64,000 nucleotides of DNA from Piromyces finnis (GCA_002104945.1 MCFH01000043.1:414763-478762), one strand, 5' to 3'. Shown: positions 1 through 13,183, counted from the stretch's first letter. Numbers and translations: made by a program. The notes: generated by a model from the letters alone, not told the origin.

Positions 1-1249
1 AATCAGTTAAAAGAGTCTTACCATCCATAGCACATTGTCTAACTGGTTGGGTGACATCAGCCTTACCTGGCCATGAACAAGATGGCTTACAACAATCGTA
101 GTAACGAGTGGTGACACCTTTTTCAGTACCAACTGGGTATTCTTGTGGACCCCAAGTTTTGTTAATAAGATCGTAACATTCATATTCTGGAATTTCACAA
201 CCTTCATCATTAACAACATCATAACCCCAGTTGTAACCCATTTGGTTTTCAGTAACAACACAGTTTGGTAATTTACACCATGGTTTACCGTGAACACCAA
301 CAGGACCAACAGCTGGTCTAATTGGAGCAGTTGGATCTGGTTCACATAAGGAAACCCATTCGTTAACTTCCTTACAACTAGTACCAACCATACAACAGGT
401 AGAACCAGTCCAATCCTTACCACCACACTTACCATAGGCTTCAATATCTTCACCATGACAACATTGACCGTAAGAGAATACATCTGGTGGGGTACATTCC
501 ATTTCTTCATATTGTGGATAGAGAACTTCAGTAGAGGAAGAGGAAGTAGAAGTAGACTTTTTAGTAGTAGTCTTGGTTGGTTCCTTAGAAGTAGTAGCAG
601 ATGATTTTACAATACCACACCATTCGTCGTTTTCAACACCCCAGTCACCACTTTCATCACTGTAAATTACGGTATCACCTTCACAGCATGGGTAGTCTTT
701 TAAATATAGATAATTATTAATAATTTATTTAAAAAAATTTTATATATTAAAATTGAATTATTATTACATAATAATCTTTTTTTTTTAACGTATTTTTATA
801 AATACATATTAATTTTAAATATACCTGGAAGTGACCAGCAGGAAGCATCATTATTTGAAGATGGATTACATTTGGCTTCATCAATACCACACCAATCATC
901 ATTTTCTACACCCCATTTACCTTTTTATCCATTTTTTTTTTTTGAAAACAATTTTTTCACATAAAGTAATTTAAATAATAAAAATATATTGAATAATGTA
1001 CATATTTTTAATTTTATTATAAATAAAATGAGTTAATAATTAATTAATAATAATATTAAATAATTGATTGTTTTTTTATTTGTTTAAAAATATTTATCAG
1101 TATTGTTTTTTCAATAAATTACCATCATCATCTTCATAGATATCTTCACATCCTGAACAACATGGGTATCCCATACTTGTAGAAAAGCAATCAGCTTTAG
1201 CCATGGTAACTAAGGCTGATAAAATAGTAAAAATAGTTAACTTGTTCAT
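1..1249 (-). CDS. Dockerin-bearing GH45 endoglucanase, 3' end beyond window
   Basis: Predicted secreted cellulase cutting internal beta-1,4-glucan bonds, likely held in the fungal cellulosome through its dockerins. Exons: 1123-1249, 825-920 and <1-696; 306 codons lie in the window. Residues 1-19 form a signal peptide ([13 protein letters not shown]...). Two CBM10-type dockerins follow: residues 21-55 ([16 protein letters not shown]) and about 69-104 ([16 protein letters not shown]). A Ser/Thr/Lys linker leads to a fungal CBM1 ([15 protein letters not shown]...SLC), then a Cys-rich stretch, then the start of the GH45 catalytic domain with its signature [12 protein letters not shown]; the Asp there is the family nucleophile. 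The proton-donor Asp lies beyond the left edge. The introns fall inside the dockerins and use GT-AG ends in consistent phase. Family assignment is firm; the missing C-terminus is unknown. Confidence 0.9.
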
Positions 1250-3345
1250 TGTTTTTTTATTGTATTAATTGTTTTATTGAATCAATCAATATTTGGTTTT
1301 TGTATTATTGTTAATTTTTAATTTGATAATAATTTTTTTCTTTTTTTTTTTTCAAGTTTCTTTATTTTTAAACCTATTCGAATCAATCGAACTTTTTTTT
1401 TTAGAATATTAGTTTGTTTAAATTTAAAAAAACTGTAAAAAAAAATTAAAAATAAAAATAAAAAAAAAAAAAGAAATATATTTAAAAAATTAAAAAATTA
1501 AAACTTTTTTTATTTATATATTACAAAAAAGTGTTTGTTTGTATATTCGTTATATATTATTAAAATATAAAATGAATATATTAAAAAAAAATTAAAATAA
1601 AATAAAATAATTAAAAAAAAACAATTATTTAAAATTTTTTTTAAAAGGTTAAAATTAATTTTTTATATTAAAAGGATAAAAAATAATAATAAATAAGGTT
1701 TGGAATTTAATGAATAACAATGAAATTACTAATTTTTTTTTTTAATATAAAATTCCTTTTAAATAAAAAAGATAATGTGCTTATCCTTTTTTATAATAAA
1801 TTAAATATTATAATAAACAATGAAAAAGATAATATATTCGATTATAATAAAATTATTTATTATATTAAATAGATAATTAAAATTTATTATGTATCAATTT
1901 TCATATTTTATAAATATAATAAAATATTATAATAGACTTTTTAAAAATGTGAACCATCTTTAAAAGGAAATGATACCATTTATATCATATTAATTTATAT
2001 AGAATAAAGTTATTCTTACATTAAATTAATATATAAATTATACTAAATTATTTTAAAAATATTATTAAATAAAATTTATAATCTATTATTTTTATATATG
2101 AATTAATTAATAATTAATTTAATAATGATAATATAATTTACCATCACTATTTCTATATAATAATATTTAAACTTTGTTTAATATTAAATTATATTAAATA
2201 TAATTGATAATACCATAAATAATATTTTAATATATTGACTATTATATACGAATAATTACATAATATATTGTTGAATTAATTAACAGTTGACTACCTTTTT
2301 TTTTGTGTAAATGATTTTCATATATTACAATTACACAAATTACACAATATTAAATAAGATAATGAATAATGGAAGTGGGTAGTTGATGTATTTATTGAAT
2401 ATATTATTATTCTAATATAATAATATAATATATTATAATATGAATGATTTATATTTTTGTAATAATTACACAAGAAATTACTAATATTTTAATTATCGAT
2501 GATTCATTCCTCTCGAAATGTACAATAAATGCTACAAATAATTAATACATAATACATTATTATTTAAATGATTACATAGTAAAAATAGTACAATATTGTA
2601 TTTTAACAATACTAATAATAATGATACTATTTTTTAACATTGTTATTTTTACCTATTATTGAAAGTTTTTTTTATTATATTCAACTTTACCTATATGAAA
2701 TTAGTAAATATTTTATTTTCTTGATTATTTAAAGTTAAATGAATGAAGTAGGATGTATTGGAATTTAATAAAATACGCATTTGATGAATAATATTCTATA
2801 TTTATAATATATAGCTTTTTGTAATGAATGAAAAATTTTTTTTAGATATAATAAAATATATATAAAATTATTTAAATTTTTATTACTATAATGATTGATC
2901 CTTCTTTTGAATGCTTTTCTAAAGGATAATAGTTTAGTTGGAAGTATATACAAGATATTTTAAATTATGAATGATGTATGAATACTATGTATTAATAATC
3001 ATAATGAATCAAATATACCGTTTTTTTTTCTGCTAAAAGAGCCATAAACATGTTAAATAAAAATTATATATAAAAAGTAAATTATTTAATTTTTACTATT
3101 ACTTTATTTCAAATTATTTCAATTTTATAATAAATTATGTATAAGATATGTAGTATATTTTTTTAAATATTAATATAATTTTATTTACAATAGAAAGTAT
3201 GGAACGTTTTTACTACTTATTTATCTATGATAGTTTTATTTTTTATAATTATTTTTAAAATAAAAGAATGATCTTTGGTTAAACATTAAAAAATGGTGTA
3301 TTGAATCATGTATTTTTTTAATTTTTATATATAATTAAAAAACTC

Positions 3346-3488
<143 letters not shown>

Positions 3489-4980
3489 TAATAATAATAG
3501 CAACAGATAATACTGAAAATAATAATCACAATTTAAAGCTTACATTCAAAATTTTAATCAAAGAATATTGCCGCTTTGTGTAAAATTCTAACCTTTAAAT
3601 TAAAATTTTGTCCTAACATAATTAAATTAAATTTGATGAAACAAATGAAACAAAAAAGCAAAAAAGACATTTTTTTACCCATTTACTTTACACCTGCTTT
3701 TTTGTTTTAGTAGGAAAAAAAAGTTTTGAATATTGTTTTTTATTATATGGCATTTATAAAATGCATATTTTATTATTTTTATTTATTGTTTATTATATCA
3801 ATATTATTATCACCTAATATAATGTAATATCACAAATTAAATAAATATATACAAGAAGTGTATCCTTTTTCTATTTACTAAAAAAAAAAGACATTCATAA
3901 AATAAAAAAAAGCATTAAAAATAAATGAATTTATAATAAATATTTATTATATATACAATCCACTTTTTGTTATATTATTAATAAATTCAATATTTGTTAT
4001 TAAAAATATAATGAATAAAATTATATGTTGTAGAGAAAGAATAGTTTTATAGTCATTCTAATAATTTTATTCTATAGAATGGATCAAATGATTATCATTA
4101 TTTGCATGATGCTCATGTGTTATGCGTTATTTTATGTAAATTAAACTTTGAATTTTTTTAAATATCTCCCAAAAATAAATTAACGCATAAAATTTGAATG
4201 GTTTAAAAATTTATTTCAAACACTTTTTTTACTATTTTACTTTCTTTGATCTTCATTTAAAGTTTTTTTTTTATTATTTAAAAAACAAAAAAAAAAAAAA
4301 AAGAAACCTAAATTTGAATAAAGAAACATTTTATTAATAAAATTATATATAAAATTATATATATTATATAATTTTTATTATATGTTCATTATATGTTCAT
4401 TACAAATTAAATTTTCATGATATAAAAATCATTATAAATCATTTATTCTTCATCTCTTTTTTTATCTATTTTTTTTATTTAAAAAAAACTTACCGTTTTA
4501 ATAAATTATATATTAATTATCCTTTTTTTTTTTAAATAATAATAATTAAAAAAAAACTTTTTATAATTTAACCACCAACTAACAACCAGAAATTAATTTA
4601 TTTTTGGTGTAACTTTTCCAACTTTTTAATATTAATATCTTTAATAAAAATTAAAAATTCACCAATAATTTTAGTTTATTTTTCATGTTCAACCTAAAGT
4701 GTAAGGACAAAATATTAAAATTTAAAAAAATGTTTCAAAAATTTAAATAATATCAAAGTTTTATTTAAAAGGTTCTACCAATAATAATAATAATAATAAT
4801 TATACATAATAATAATAATAACAAAAAAATATATAAAGAAACTATTTTCTTTATTTTTTTTGGTAATATTTTATAGAAAATAAAAAAAGTTAATTATTAT
4901 TATTGATTAATAATAAAAATAACTAGATAAAAAAAATTATTATATATATATTTCACTGGTTGAAATCTTTTTTTTTTTTA

Positions 4981-4990
4981 AACTATATAC
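4981..4990 (+). promoter_or_regulatory. TATA-like element upstream of GH11 xylanase
   Basis: ACTATATACT precedes the ATG by about 40 bases and is followed by a C-richer stretch (CAAACACTCTCG), unusual here and suitable for a transcription start. The surroundings are so A/T-rich that TATA-like strings are common, so this is a weak call. Confidence 0.3.
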
Positions 4991-5022
4991 TCAAACACTC
5001 TCGTTTATTTAATTAATAAAAA

Positions 5023-6084
5023 ATGAAATTTTCAATTGCTACTCTCGCTTTACCATTAGCTTCTTCTTTAGTTGCTGCTCAAAGTTTCTGTTCAGGTTCT
5101 AGTCACTCTGGTCAAAGTGTCAAAGTTACTTCCAATAAGGTTGGTTCTATTGGTAGTGTTGGTTATGAATTATGGGCTGATAGTGGTAACAACAGTGCTA
5201 CTTTCTATTCTGATGGTTCATTCTCATGTACTTTCCAAAACGCTAAGGATTATTTATGTCGTACTGGTCTTTCATTCGATAGTACTAAGACCCACGATCA
5301 ACTTGGTCACATGTACGCTGATTTCAAGCTTGTTAAGCAAAACATTCAAAATGTTGATTACTCCTATGTTGGTATTTACGGTTGGAGTAGAAGTCCACTT
5401 GTAGAATATTACATTGTTGATAACTGGCTCAGTCAATGGCGTCCAGGAGATTGGGTTGGTAACAAGAAGCACGGTGATTTCGTTATTGATGGTGCTACTT
5501 ACACTGTCTACGAAAACACTCGTTACGGTCCATCTATTGATGGTGATACTCAATTCAAGCAATTCTTCAGTATTCGTCAACAAGCTCGTGACTGTGGTAC
5601 TATTGATATTACTGCTCACTTCCAACAATGGGAAAAGCTTGGTATGAAGCTTGGTAAGATGCACGAAGCTAAGGTTTTAGGTGAAGCTGGTAGTACTGGT
5701 TCTGGTACTAGTGGTACTGCTGATTTCCCATACGCTAAGGTTTACATTGGTAGTAATAATTCTAGCAGCAATAGCAACAGTAACAACAACAACAACAATA
5801 ACAACAACAATAACAGCAACAGTAGTTCATGTTCTGCCAAAATTCAACAACAAGGTTACAAGTGCTGTTCAAGTAAATGTAATGTTACTTATGTTGATTC
5901 TGATGGTACTTGGGGTTATGAAAACAACCAATGGTGTGGATGTAACAATGTTAACAACAACTCCAACTGCAGAAAAGTTGGTGATTATTCATGCTGTAAG
6001 TACACTACCGAAGTTGCTTTCGTTGATAGTGATGCTAAATGGGGTGTTGAAAACAATGACTGGTGTGTAATTAGCAATTTTTAA
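5023..6084 (+). CDS. GH11 endo-1,4-beta-xylanase with two C-terminal dockerins
   Basis: Predicted secreted xylanase, 353 aa, one exon. Residues 1-19 are a signal peptide ending near VAA/Q. The GH11 jelly-roll domain covers about 21-242. E128 in PLVEYYIV is the expected nucleophile; E221 in LGEAGSTGSG is the expected acid/base, and the 93-residue spacing suits GH11. An Asn/Ser linker (about 244-269) leads to two CBM10-type dockerins: about 270-307 (YKCCSSKC, WGYENNQWCGC) and 316-349 (YSCCKY, WGVENNDWCVI). Dockerins bind scaffoldin in fungal cellulosomes. It lacks introns and uses many C/G-ending codons (AAG, AAC, TTC), unlike the A/T-ending usage of neighbours; this fits strong expression, and GH11 genes of gut fungi are generally thought to derive from rumen bacteria. 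The second dockerin has Val where Gly is usual after WC. The start is supported by the signal peptide. Confidence 0.97.
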   Translation: MKFSIATLALPLASSLVAAQSFCSGSSHSGQSVKVTSNKVGSIGSVGYELWADSGNNSATFYSDGSFSCTFQNAKDYLCRTGLSFDSTKTHDQLGHMYADFKLVKQNIQNVDYSYVGIYGWSRSPLVEYYIVDNWLSQWRPGDWVGNKKHGDFVIDGATYTVYENTRYGPSIDGDTQFKQFFSIRQQARDCGTIDITAHFQQWEKLGMKLGKMHEAKVLGEAGSTGSGTSGTADFPYAKVYIGSNNSSSNSNSNNNNNNNNNNNSNSSSCSAKIQQQGYKCCSSKCNVTYVDSDGTWGYENNQWCGCNNVNNNSNCRKVGDYSCCKYTTEVAFVDSDAKWGVENNDWCVISNF

Positions 6085-7019
6085 ATTCTTAAATGAATAA
6101 AAATTATTCATTTTGAAAGATATGAAATTTTTATATGATATTTATTATTGATTAATAAATATCATAAAAATTCATAATATATTTATTGTTATTATATTAA
6201 ATGTATTTATTGTATCTTTGTATATTTTTATAAAGTAAAAATAATAAATAAAATATAATTTAAATTATAATTTATTAAATAATTGAAAATCAATTATTGA
6301 GTAAAAAAAATAATGTTGATCTATATATTTAGAAATAGTCTGATTAAAATATAAAAATTGTTCAAGTTATTGAACGCCTACAAATTAATACATGTTTGGG
6401 TTTTAATGAATGGTTGAGTTAAACTAAAAGAGGAAATATTAGAATATTTGATAGGATAGTGTATAAGTAAATTATGAATATAAATATAATACATAAAGCA
6501 TTATTATTTAATTATTTTCATATTACATTATATGTAATTATTATATAATATATAATAGTATAATAATGAATAATGCATTTAATATGGTATTTTTTTAAAA
6601 TAATATAATTTAAAGGTTGTACTAAAGGTAAAAATATCTTTAAAAAAACTATTTTTTTTATTATTATTTCTACCCTTTTAATAATTATAAATAATAATGT
6701 TTTATTTATTTATATAAGCATTTTACTTCTATAATAATTTATTAAATAATTTTAAAATTATACATTATCTAAAATACATATTATCAATATTCCCATAGTT
6801 TTTTTTTTTTTTTCTTTTTAAAATATTTTTGTAAATATATTTTTATAACATTCAAAAATAATAAAAAAAAAATTTTTTTTTCTGACATTTTTCTTCAGGA
6901 AAAGACTTTTTTTTTATTTTTTCCTTTTAAATTTTGCTGTAATTTTAATATTGAAAATTTAAAAAAAAATTAATATATTAATATTTTAATAGTGTATTTA
7001 ATGGGGTTATGATGAATAC
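6085..7019. other. Intergenic A/T-rich DNA
   Basis: Lies between two convergent 3' ends (xylanase and LRR gene). It holds only A/T-rich sequence with homopolymer tracts; no gene or RNA was recognised. A palindrome at about 6120-6172, ATATTTATTATTGATTAATA with its near-complement, lies just after the xylanase stop and could fold as a weak hairpin. Confidence 0.6.
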
Positions 7020-8657
7020 TTACATTTTACATCTTTTCTTCATTTCATCAAAACTATCTGGTAACTTTTTAATTTTGTTTTTACTTATATTTCTAATAAT
7101 ATTAAAAAAAAATTTTTTTTTATTAATAATATTATTTTCCATTAATTGGATTTAATTCTATTTTAATACTATTGCTGATGTTAAAATCTACATACAATTC
7201 TGTTAAATTGATGAGCTTTACAACGGTATTTGGTATGGAGATTAATTGGTTATTTTGTAATGATCTATATTATATTTTAAAAATATTAATGTTAGAGAAA
7301 ATAACTTTTTTGTAAACATAAACTTTAAAATGTTAGTTTAAAAATTAAAAAAAAAAAAAAAAACTTACAACATCTTTAATTCAGTAATTGAACCTATTTC
7401 TTCTGGTAATTCTGTTAATTTATTACCATTTAAAATTCTATTTTAATTAAGATTTAAAAAAAAACGAAAACAAATAAGAAATTATTTTAACTAAAATTTT
7501 TAAAATAAGATATATTTTTTTTTTTAATTCTTACAATTTTCTTAAATTTTTAAGATTTCCAATTTCTTTAGGTATACTTGTTAATAAATTAAAGGAAAAA
7601 TCTCTATATAAATTTATTAATATATATAATTAATATAATCAAAAAAAATATTATTTAAAATTTAAAATATTAAAGAGGTTTTTTTTTTTATTTTTTATTT
7701 TTGATATACATACAAATGTATTAAATTAACAAGTCTTCCTATATCAGGTGGTATTGATCTAATTTTATTATCATTCAGATACCTATATTATTGAGAATAT
7801 ATTATAGAATTAAAAAAAAAAAAAAAAGAAATATTTTTATTATTTCAATCTTTCAATATAGTATTAATAAAATCTAACAATAAAATTCTTACAAATATCT
7901 CATGTTAACCAAGTCTCCAATTTCACCGGGCAAGATATCAATTTTTTTATAGTAAACTTCCCTATAAATTTTGTATTTTTTTAAAATAATAAATATTAAT
8001 TAATATCTTTCAAGGTATGTATAAATTTTTATCATAAGGAACGAAGTATAAACTAATTATTATTATTATTTTTTTTTTTTAGCTTAACTTACAATGAATT
8101 TAAAGCTAAAAATTCTTCATCGGTTTTTTTCATATCTAATAATTTCATTAATGTATAATATTTACTGATTGGTTTTTCTTCAATAAGAGCATACTTTTTA
8201 CGCATCTTTTCAATATCTTTTCTATAATCATAGTCAGTTTTAATACTGTTATTACTACCACTAATATTGTTACTACTATTGGCATTACTATTAGTTTCAC
8301 TATTATTATTATTATAATTATTATTATTGTTATTATTATTATTATTATTATATTTTCCTATTTTTGAAAAGGATAAACGTCTACAATGACTTATAATTTT
8401 ATCAACTTTAGATGGATGATTTTCTTCTGCTTTTGGAACAATAAGATTATTATTATTTTCAACATCATTAAGTAATTCGGTGGTAATAATAACTTCTATT
8501 TTTTTTTAATTCAAATTCATTATATTAAATATATATATTTAATTTTTTAGTTACTTTCTTTTAAATATGATCTAAAGAAAAATTCATTATTGTTAACTAT
8601 TACTACTACTACTACTACTACTACTATTATTATTATTATTATTATTATTATTACTAC

Positions 8658-8693
<36 letters not shown>

Positions 8694-10229
8694 TACTACT
8701 ACTACTACTATTATTATTATTATTACTACTACTACTACTACTACTATTATTATTATTATTATTATTACTACTACTACTACTATTATTATTATTATTAATT
8801 TTTTTATATTTACCTCCTAATTTTGAATTTTGGTTATTGTTTGTTTTTGTTGTGCTAGGTGTTAAAGATTTTCTAAGTGATCTAAAACCATAAAATGGTC
8901 CCTTCTTTAAGTTTGATTTTCTGTCATCTTCTTTAGGATTAATAATGGTAACAGAATCCAAAATTCTAACATGATTTTCCTTTCTTGGTAATTGACGATA
9001 ATCCGAACTAAACATACTAATTTTCTTTAAAGATGATTTCAATACCATACCAGTAGATTCACTAGCTGTCGAATTTAAGGAATAATTCGAAAATTTTGAT
9101 TTTTTAATTGGGTTATTGTTTTCGTTTTCTATACATGTACATTTTGAAATGGTATTGTATTTAATATTACTAATATTACTATTATTACTATTATTATTAG
9201 ATTTAGCTTTATTATCTTTTTTATAATTAAAAGTTATTAGGTATGATAAAAAGAAAGAAAAAAAAAGATTAGTAAATAATTAATATTTAAATGAATTGAT
9301 ATAATAAGTTAATATTATATATTATATATACAAAAAAATAAAAAATAAATTATCTTACTAAATATGGCATCAAGATCAATGGATTCCTTAAGTAATTTAT
9401 TTTCTTTTATTGAAGAAAGACTCATATTACTGTTATCCTTTTCCACAGATTTATTATAATGGGGTATTGATGGTATAGCATCATTAATATCACTCTTTAA
9501 AATGTTTTTATTAATGGAATGAATTGTATTATCATTATTATTTAATTGATTAACATCTATTGATAATGATATCTCTTGATTCAATTCATTATTTATACTT
9601 TCACAAGAATGAAATTGTGAATCATCATCTTCTAAACTACCTTTATTTTCATCCATACCTTTAGTTGTATTATCAGTTACTTTAATGCTTGAGATGCTAG
9701 TTGAACTATTTTCAATATCAATTGTTAAATCATCCAAATTTTCAAGTTTGGTTATACTTTTATGATGATTTAATTCTATACTATCATTGGATCGAATTCG
9801 TTTCAAAAATTGATTATTCACAAGATATTCTATGGATTCATCATCAATACTAGTAATTTTATGATGAGTATATATATGGGATGGAAATTTTAAATGAGCT
9901 TTTGAATGATCATTATTTTCATTGTCATTATTGACATTATTAGTATTATTATTATCACTGTTGTTGTTGTTGTTACTGATGTTATTTGTAGATTCATTAT
10001 TATTATTTTTTAATAAATCCAAAAATGATGTTTTTTTACCATCACTATCGGTTATATAACTATTATTAATAATAGTATTTTCATTATCATCTAATTTTAA
10101 ATTTTCAATTGATGTAAATGATTTTTCATCTAATAATGAATCAATAAAAGTTTTTGATTCTTCTTTTACGAGTTTTGGCTCATTATCATCGTTTAAAATA
10201 TTTTTGATTTGAACTTGAATATCACTCAT
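7020..10229 (-). CDS. Leucine-rich-repeat protein with long Asn/Ser-rich N-terminus
   Basis: Nine predicted exons: 9359-10229, about 8604-9215, 8093-8495, 7893-7961, 7714-7782, 7535-7603, 7369-7437, 7196-7264 and 7020-7092; 767 aa. The first 500 or so residues are acidic and low-complexity with Asn and Ser runs. A helical segment (RKDIEKMRKKY...) follows, then seven LRRs of 23 residues, for example ILNGNKLTELPEEIGSI and LNISKNKIKKLPDSF. These resemble the SHOC2/Ras-suppressor type, which mediates protein contacts. There is no signal peptide or membrane segment, so it is probably intracellular. Five 69 bp exons each encode exactly one repeat, all split by phase-2 introns. The donor of intron 2 lies in a run of AGT codons, so its exact position is uncertain. 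Partner and function cannot be told from sequence. Confidence 0.85.
8605..8796. repeat. ACT/ATT trinucleotide array coding Ser and Asn blocks
   Basis: Blocks of ACT and ATT alternate on the plus strand. Read on the minus strand they are AGT (Ser) and AAT (Asn) codons in the LRR gene. The block pattern suggests replication slippage acting inside a coding exon. Confidence 0.9.
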
Positions 10230-11513
10230 TTTTTTTAATGGTAATTGACACTTTTTATAATCAAATGTATATATATTTCTTTTTATATAGATTTTAAAAT
10301 AAATAAACTATTATTATATATGATTATATAAGGGACATATATATATATACAAATACATATATATTTATTGTTTCAAATATAAATTAGCTATATATAAATG
10401 TTAATTTTCTTTTTTTTTTTAAGAAAAAAAGAAATAATAAGATTACATAATTCAAAAAAAAAAAAAATAAAAGAAAAAAAAAATAGAAATAGAAATAGAA
10501 ATAGAAATAGAAATCAAAAATAGAAATTAAAATTAATTATATTCATTTAAGATAAATCCAACCGAAAGAAAAAAAGGAAAAAGATATGAAAAATATAAAG
10601 TCAAATTAAAGTTTTATAATTTGATGACTTAATTCAATTAGAAAATGTTTTATTTGTCAAATTTAATGGTTAATTATAAAAAAATTAAAATTATGAATTA
10701 AGGTTAATTAAAGCAATAATGTCAACAAATTCAATAAATTATTAAAAAAATTCACGAAATTCAAATGATAATTTAGTTTCATTAAGAAAATATCTTTTTT
10801 TTTTTTTTTTAATATCATCAATTATTTTATAAATTATTTTATATATAATTAATATTTAATTATAAAATAGATTATGGTTTCATTTAGTAATTAAAAACGA
10901 AAACACTAGTTAAGTTTAAAAATCATCAATCTTATTTTATGATTTAATTTATTCAATGTTTTATCAAAAAGTTATTAAAGTTAATTTTGTTAAAATATTC
11001 CTGAAATAAAATATATTTATATGTAATATATGTATTGAAGAATAATTAGAATTACTTTGTTCGATATTATTGTTTTATTCAATATTATAACATTATTAAT
11101 TTATATATATATATATAATAAACCAATAATCATTGATGTATGAATTAAATTTATTCATATTGAAACTTTTCCATTGCTTTTCTTCTACATTACCAAATAT
11201 TATACCAAAATTTACAAAATTAAAATATTTTGGTTATGTTAATTATTATAAATATTATAAAAGAGAGAGTATGTGTATAGATGACTAAAAGGATAATTTT
11301 AAACTCTTAATGATTGATTAATTTTTATAAATAAATTCTTTATTATTTTATTTTTTATATAATTTTTTAATTTACAAAGACCAAAATTGTTTAAAAGAAA
11401 AAAAAAAATAAATTAATATATATATATATAATAAAATTAAATACTGATAATTCTATATTAAATATAATTTCTTTTTTTTTATAATCTTTAGAAAATTTAC
11501 ATAAAGGATTACT

Positions 11514-11547
<34 letters not shown>

Positions 11548-11913
11548 TGAGTTTTCACAAGCTCACAATATAATATAATAACAACTACTAATAATAAATT
11601 CTATTGCATTAATGTATTAATTTTGAAATATTATATTATTTTAAATATTCTTAAAAATATTTTATTTTATTATTATTTTTTTGTTTTTTCTTTGATTTAT
11701 TTCTTTTTTTTTTTTAAAAAAAGTTATTATTTTATTGTTGAAAATGTTTGTAATTATTGATATGTAATAAAGAATTTAATTGTTTTGTGATTGAAATAAC
11801 TACAATTAAAAAAAATATAATTTTGTTTTATTATATATATATCAATAGTGTTATAATTGTTTAATGAAACTTTTTATATTTTTGATTTCCTTTTCATTTT
11901 TTTATACGATAAT
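10230..11913. other. Intergenic A/T-rich DNA
   Basis: Upstream of the LRR gene and downstream of the doublecortin gene. Contents are A/T runs, a short ATAGAA hexamer array (about 10483-10514) and a pure T run near 11517-11546. No gene was recognised. Confidence 0.65.
10483..10514 (+). repeat. Hexamer ATAGAA tandem array, about 5 units
   Basis: Five or so near-perfect ATAGAA units lie in the upstream region of the minus-strand LRR gene. Confidence 0.9.
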
Positions 11914-13147
11914 TTAATCGGATTTTCTTGGCATTGCTAAATCATGATTTGTATTACTTGCTTCCGAGGAAAATTGTTGTAAGGCTTCTTCTTTAACACA
12001 ACCCGATCTTGGAGGAGATGAAACTCTTTTCTCTTTATTTCCATTTATTATATCTGTATTGGAATCAATAATAACGTTTATTTTTTCTTTTTCTTTATCC
12101 TTGGTTTTTATTAAACAAGATTTAAGTTCCATATCTATTATATAAAAAGTGAGATTTATAATTACAACAATAATAATGGTAATGATATTATATATTTTTA
12201 TGTATGTGATTTTAATAAAAATAAATAATTAATTATTAGTAAAAATAAATATTATAATAGTATCGATCATAATATTATTTTATTTAAAAAAAAAAGAGAT
12301 AATTACTATTTAGATTTGTATTTACTGGATAATTATTAGAATTAACCTTCATTGAAGATCTTAGAGTACTACCTTGTTCAGTTTTCACTTTTCTTAAACT
12401 TCCAGGATCTTCTTTATTAATATCTTTATATTCATTTACGGATCTGGAACGGTTTCTATTGAGACTATTTTTATCTTTTCTTGGAGATTCACTTTTACTT
12501 CTTTCTTTATTTACACTTACAGTTCTACTTCTACTTCTATAATTTTCTTCATCATCATTTTTATCTTCTTCATTTGAATTATTATTATTGTTATTATTAT
12601 TATTAGTATTAATATAATTATTATTTCTATTAAAAGTATATTTATGTTTCTTGAATGAATTGGCATTATATTTAATATCAATAAATGGTTCATTGTAACT
12701 TGCAGCTACATATTCTTTTTCATTTTCTAATTGATCAATACTTGTAATTTTTTTACCAGACATATTATACAAAATTTTAATACATCCCGTAATTAAATGA
12801 ACATTACTATCAATAAATCTCATGAGCTATAAATTATTTAATATTATATTGATTATAAAAAATACATTTATATAATTGATATACGTATGTTAATAATCAA
12901 AATAAAATTAAATCTTAACTTTTTTAATAAATAAAAAAAAAAAATATAAACTTACTTTTTCAAATGTTGGAAATTTTTGATAAGTAACACGAATATTTGT
13001 TGGAATACTTAAACCATCACCATTTGGATATACATGTATAATCATTGGAGCAATCTTTTAAAAATTATTAATAAATATATGATTGTTTAAAAAATATAAA
13101 TAAATAATATAATTAAAAATAAATTTCATAATATTTTTAATATTTTT

Positions 13148-13183
<36 letters not shown>

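Noticed and set aside
7-510. 167-codon minus-strand open frame over the GH45 gene
   Set aside because: It is a Val/Leu-rich shadow in another frame of the dockerin/GH45 exon, which has the recognisable domains.
5072-6070. Several open frames overlapping the xylanase on both strands
   Set aside because: They are Val/Leu- or Ser/Thr-rich out-of-frame translations of the GH11 gene.
7130-7195. In-frame extension of the LRR gene through YVDFNISNS to a nearby stop
   Set aside because: A GTATGT donor just before it joins in phase to the next exon and gives a complete repeat (LTEL-NISKNKIKKLP), matching every other junction.
8590-8820. Plus-strand Thr/Ile open frame
   Set aside because: It is the complement of the Ser/Asn codon array in the LRR gene.
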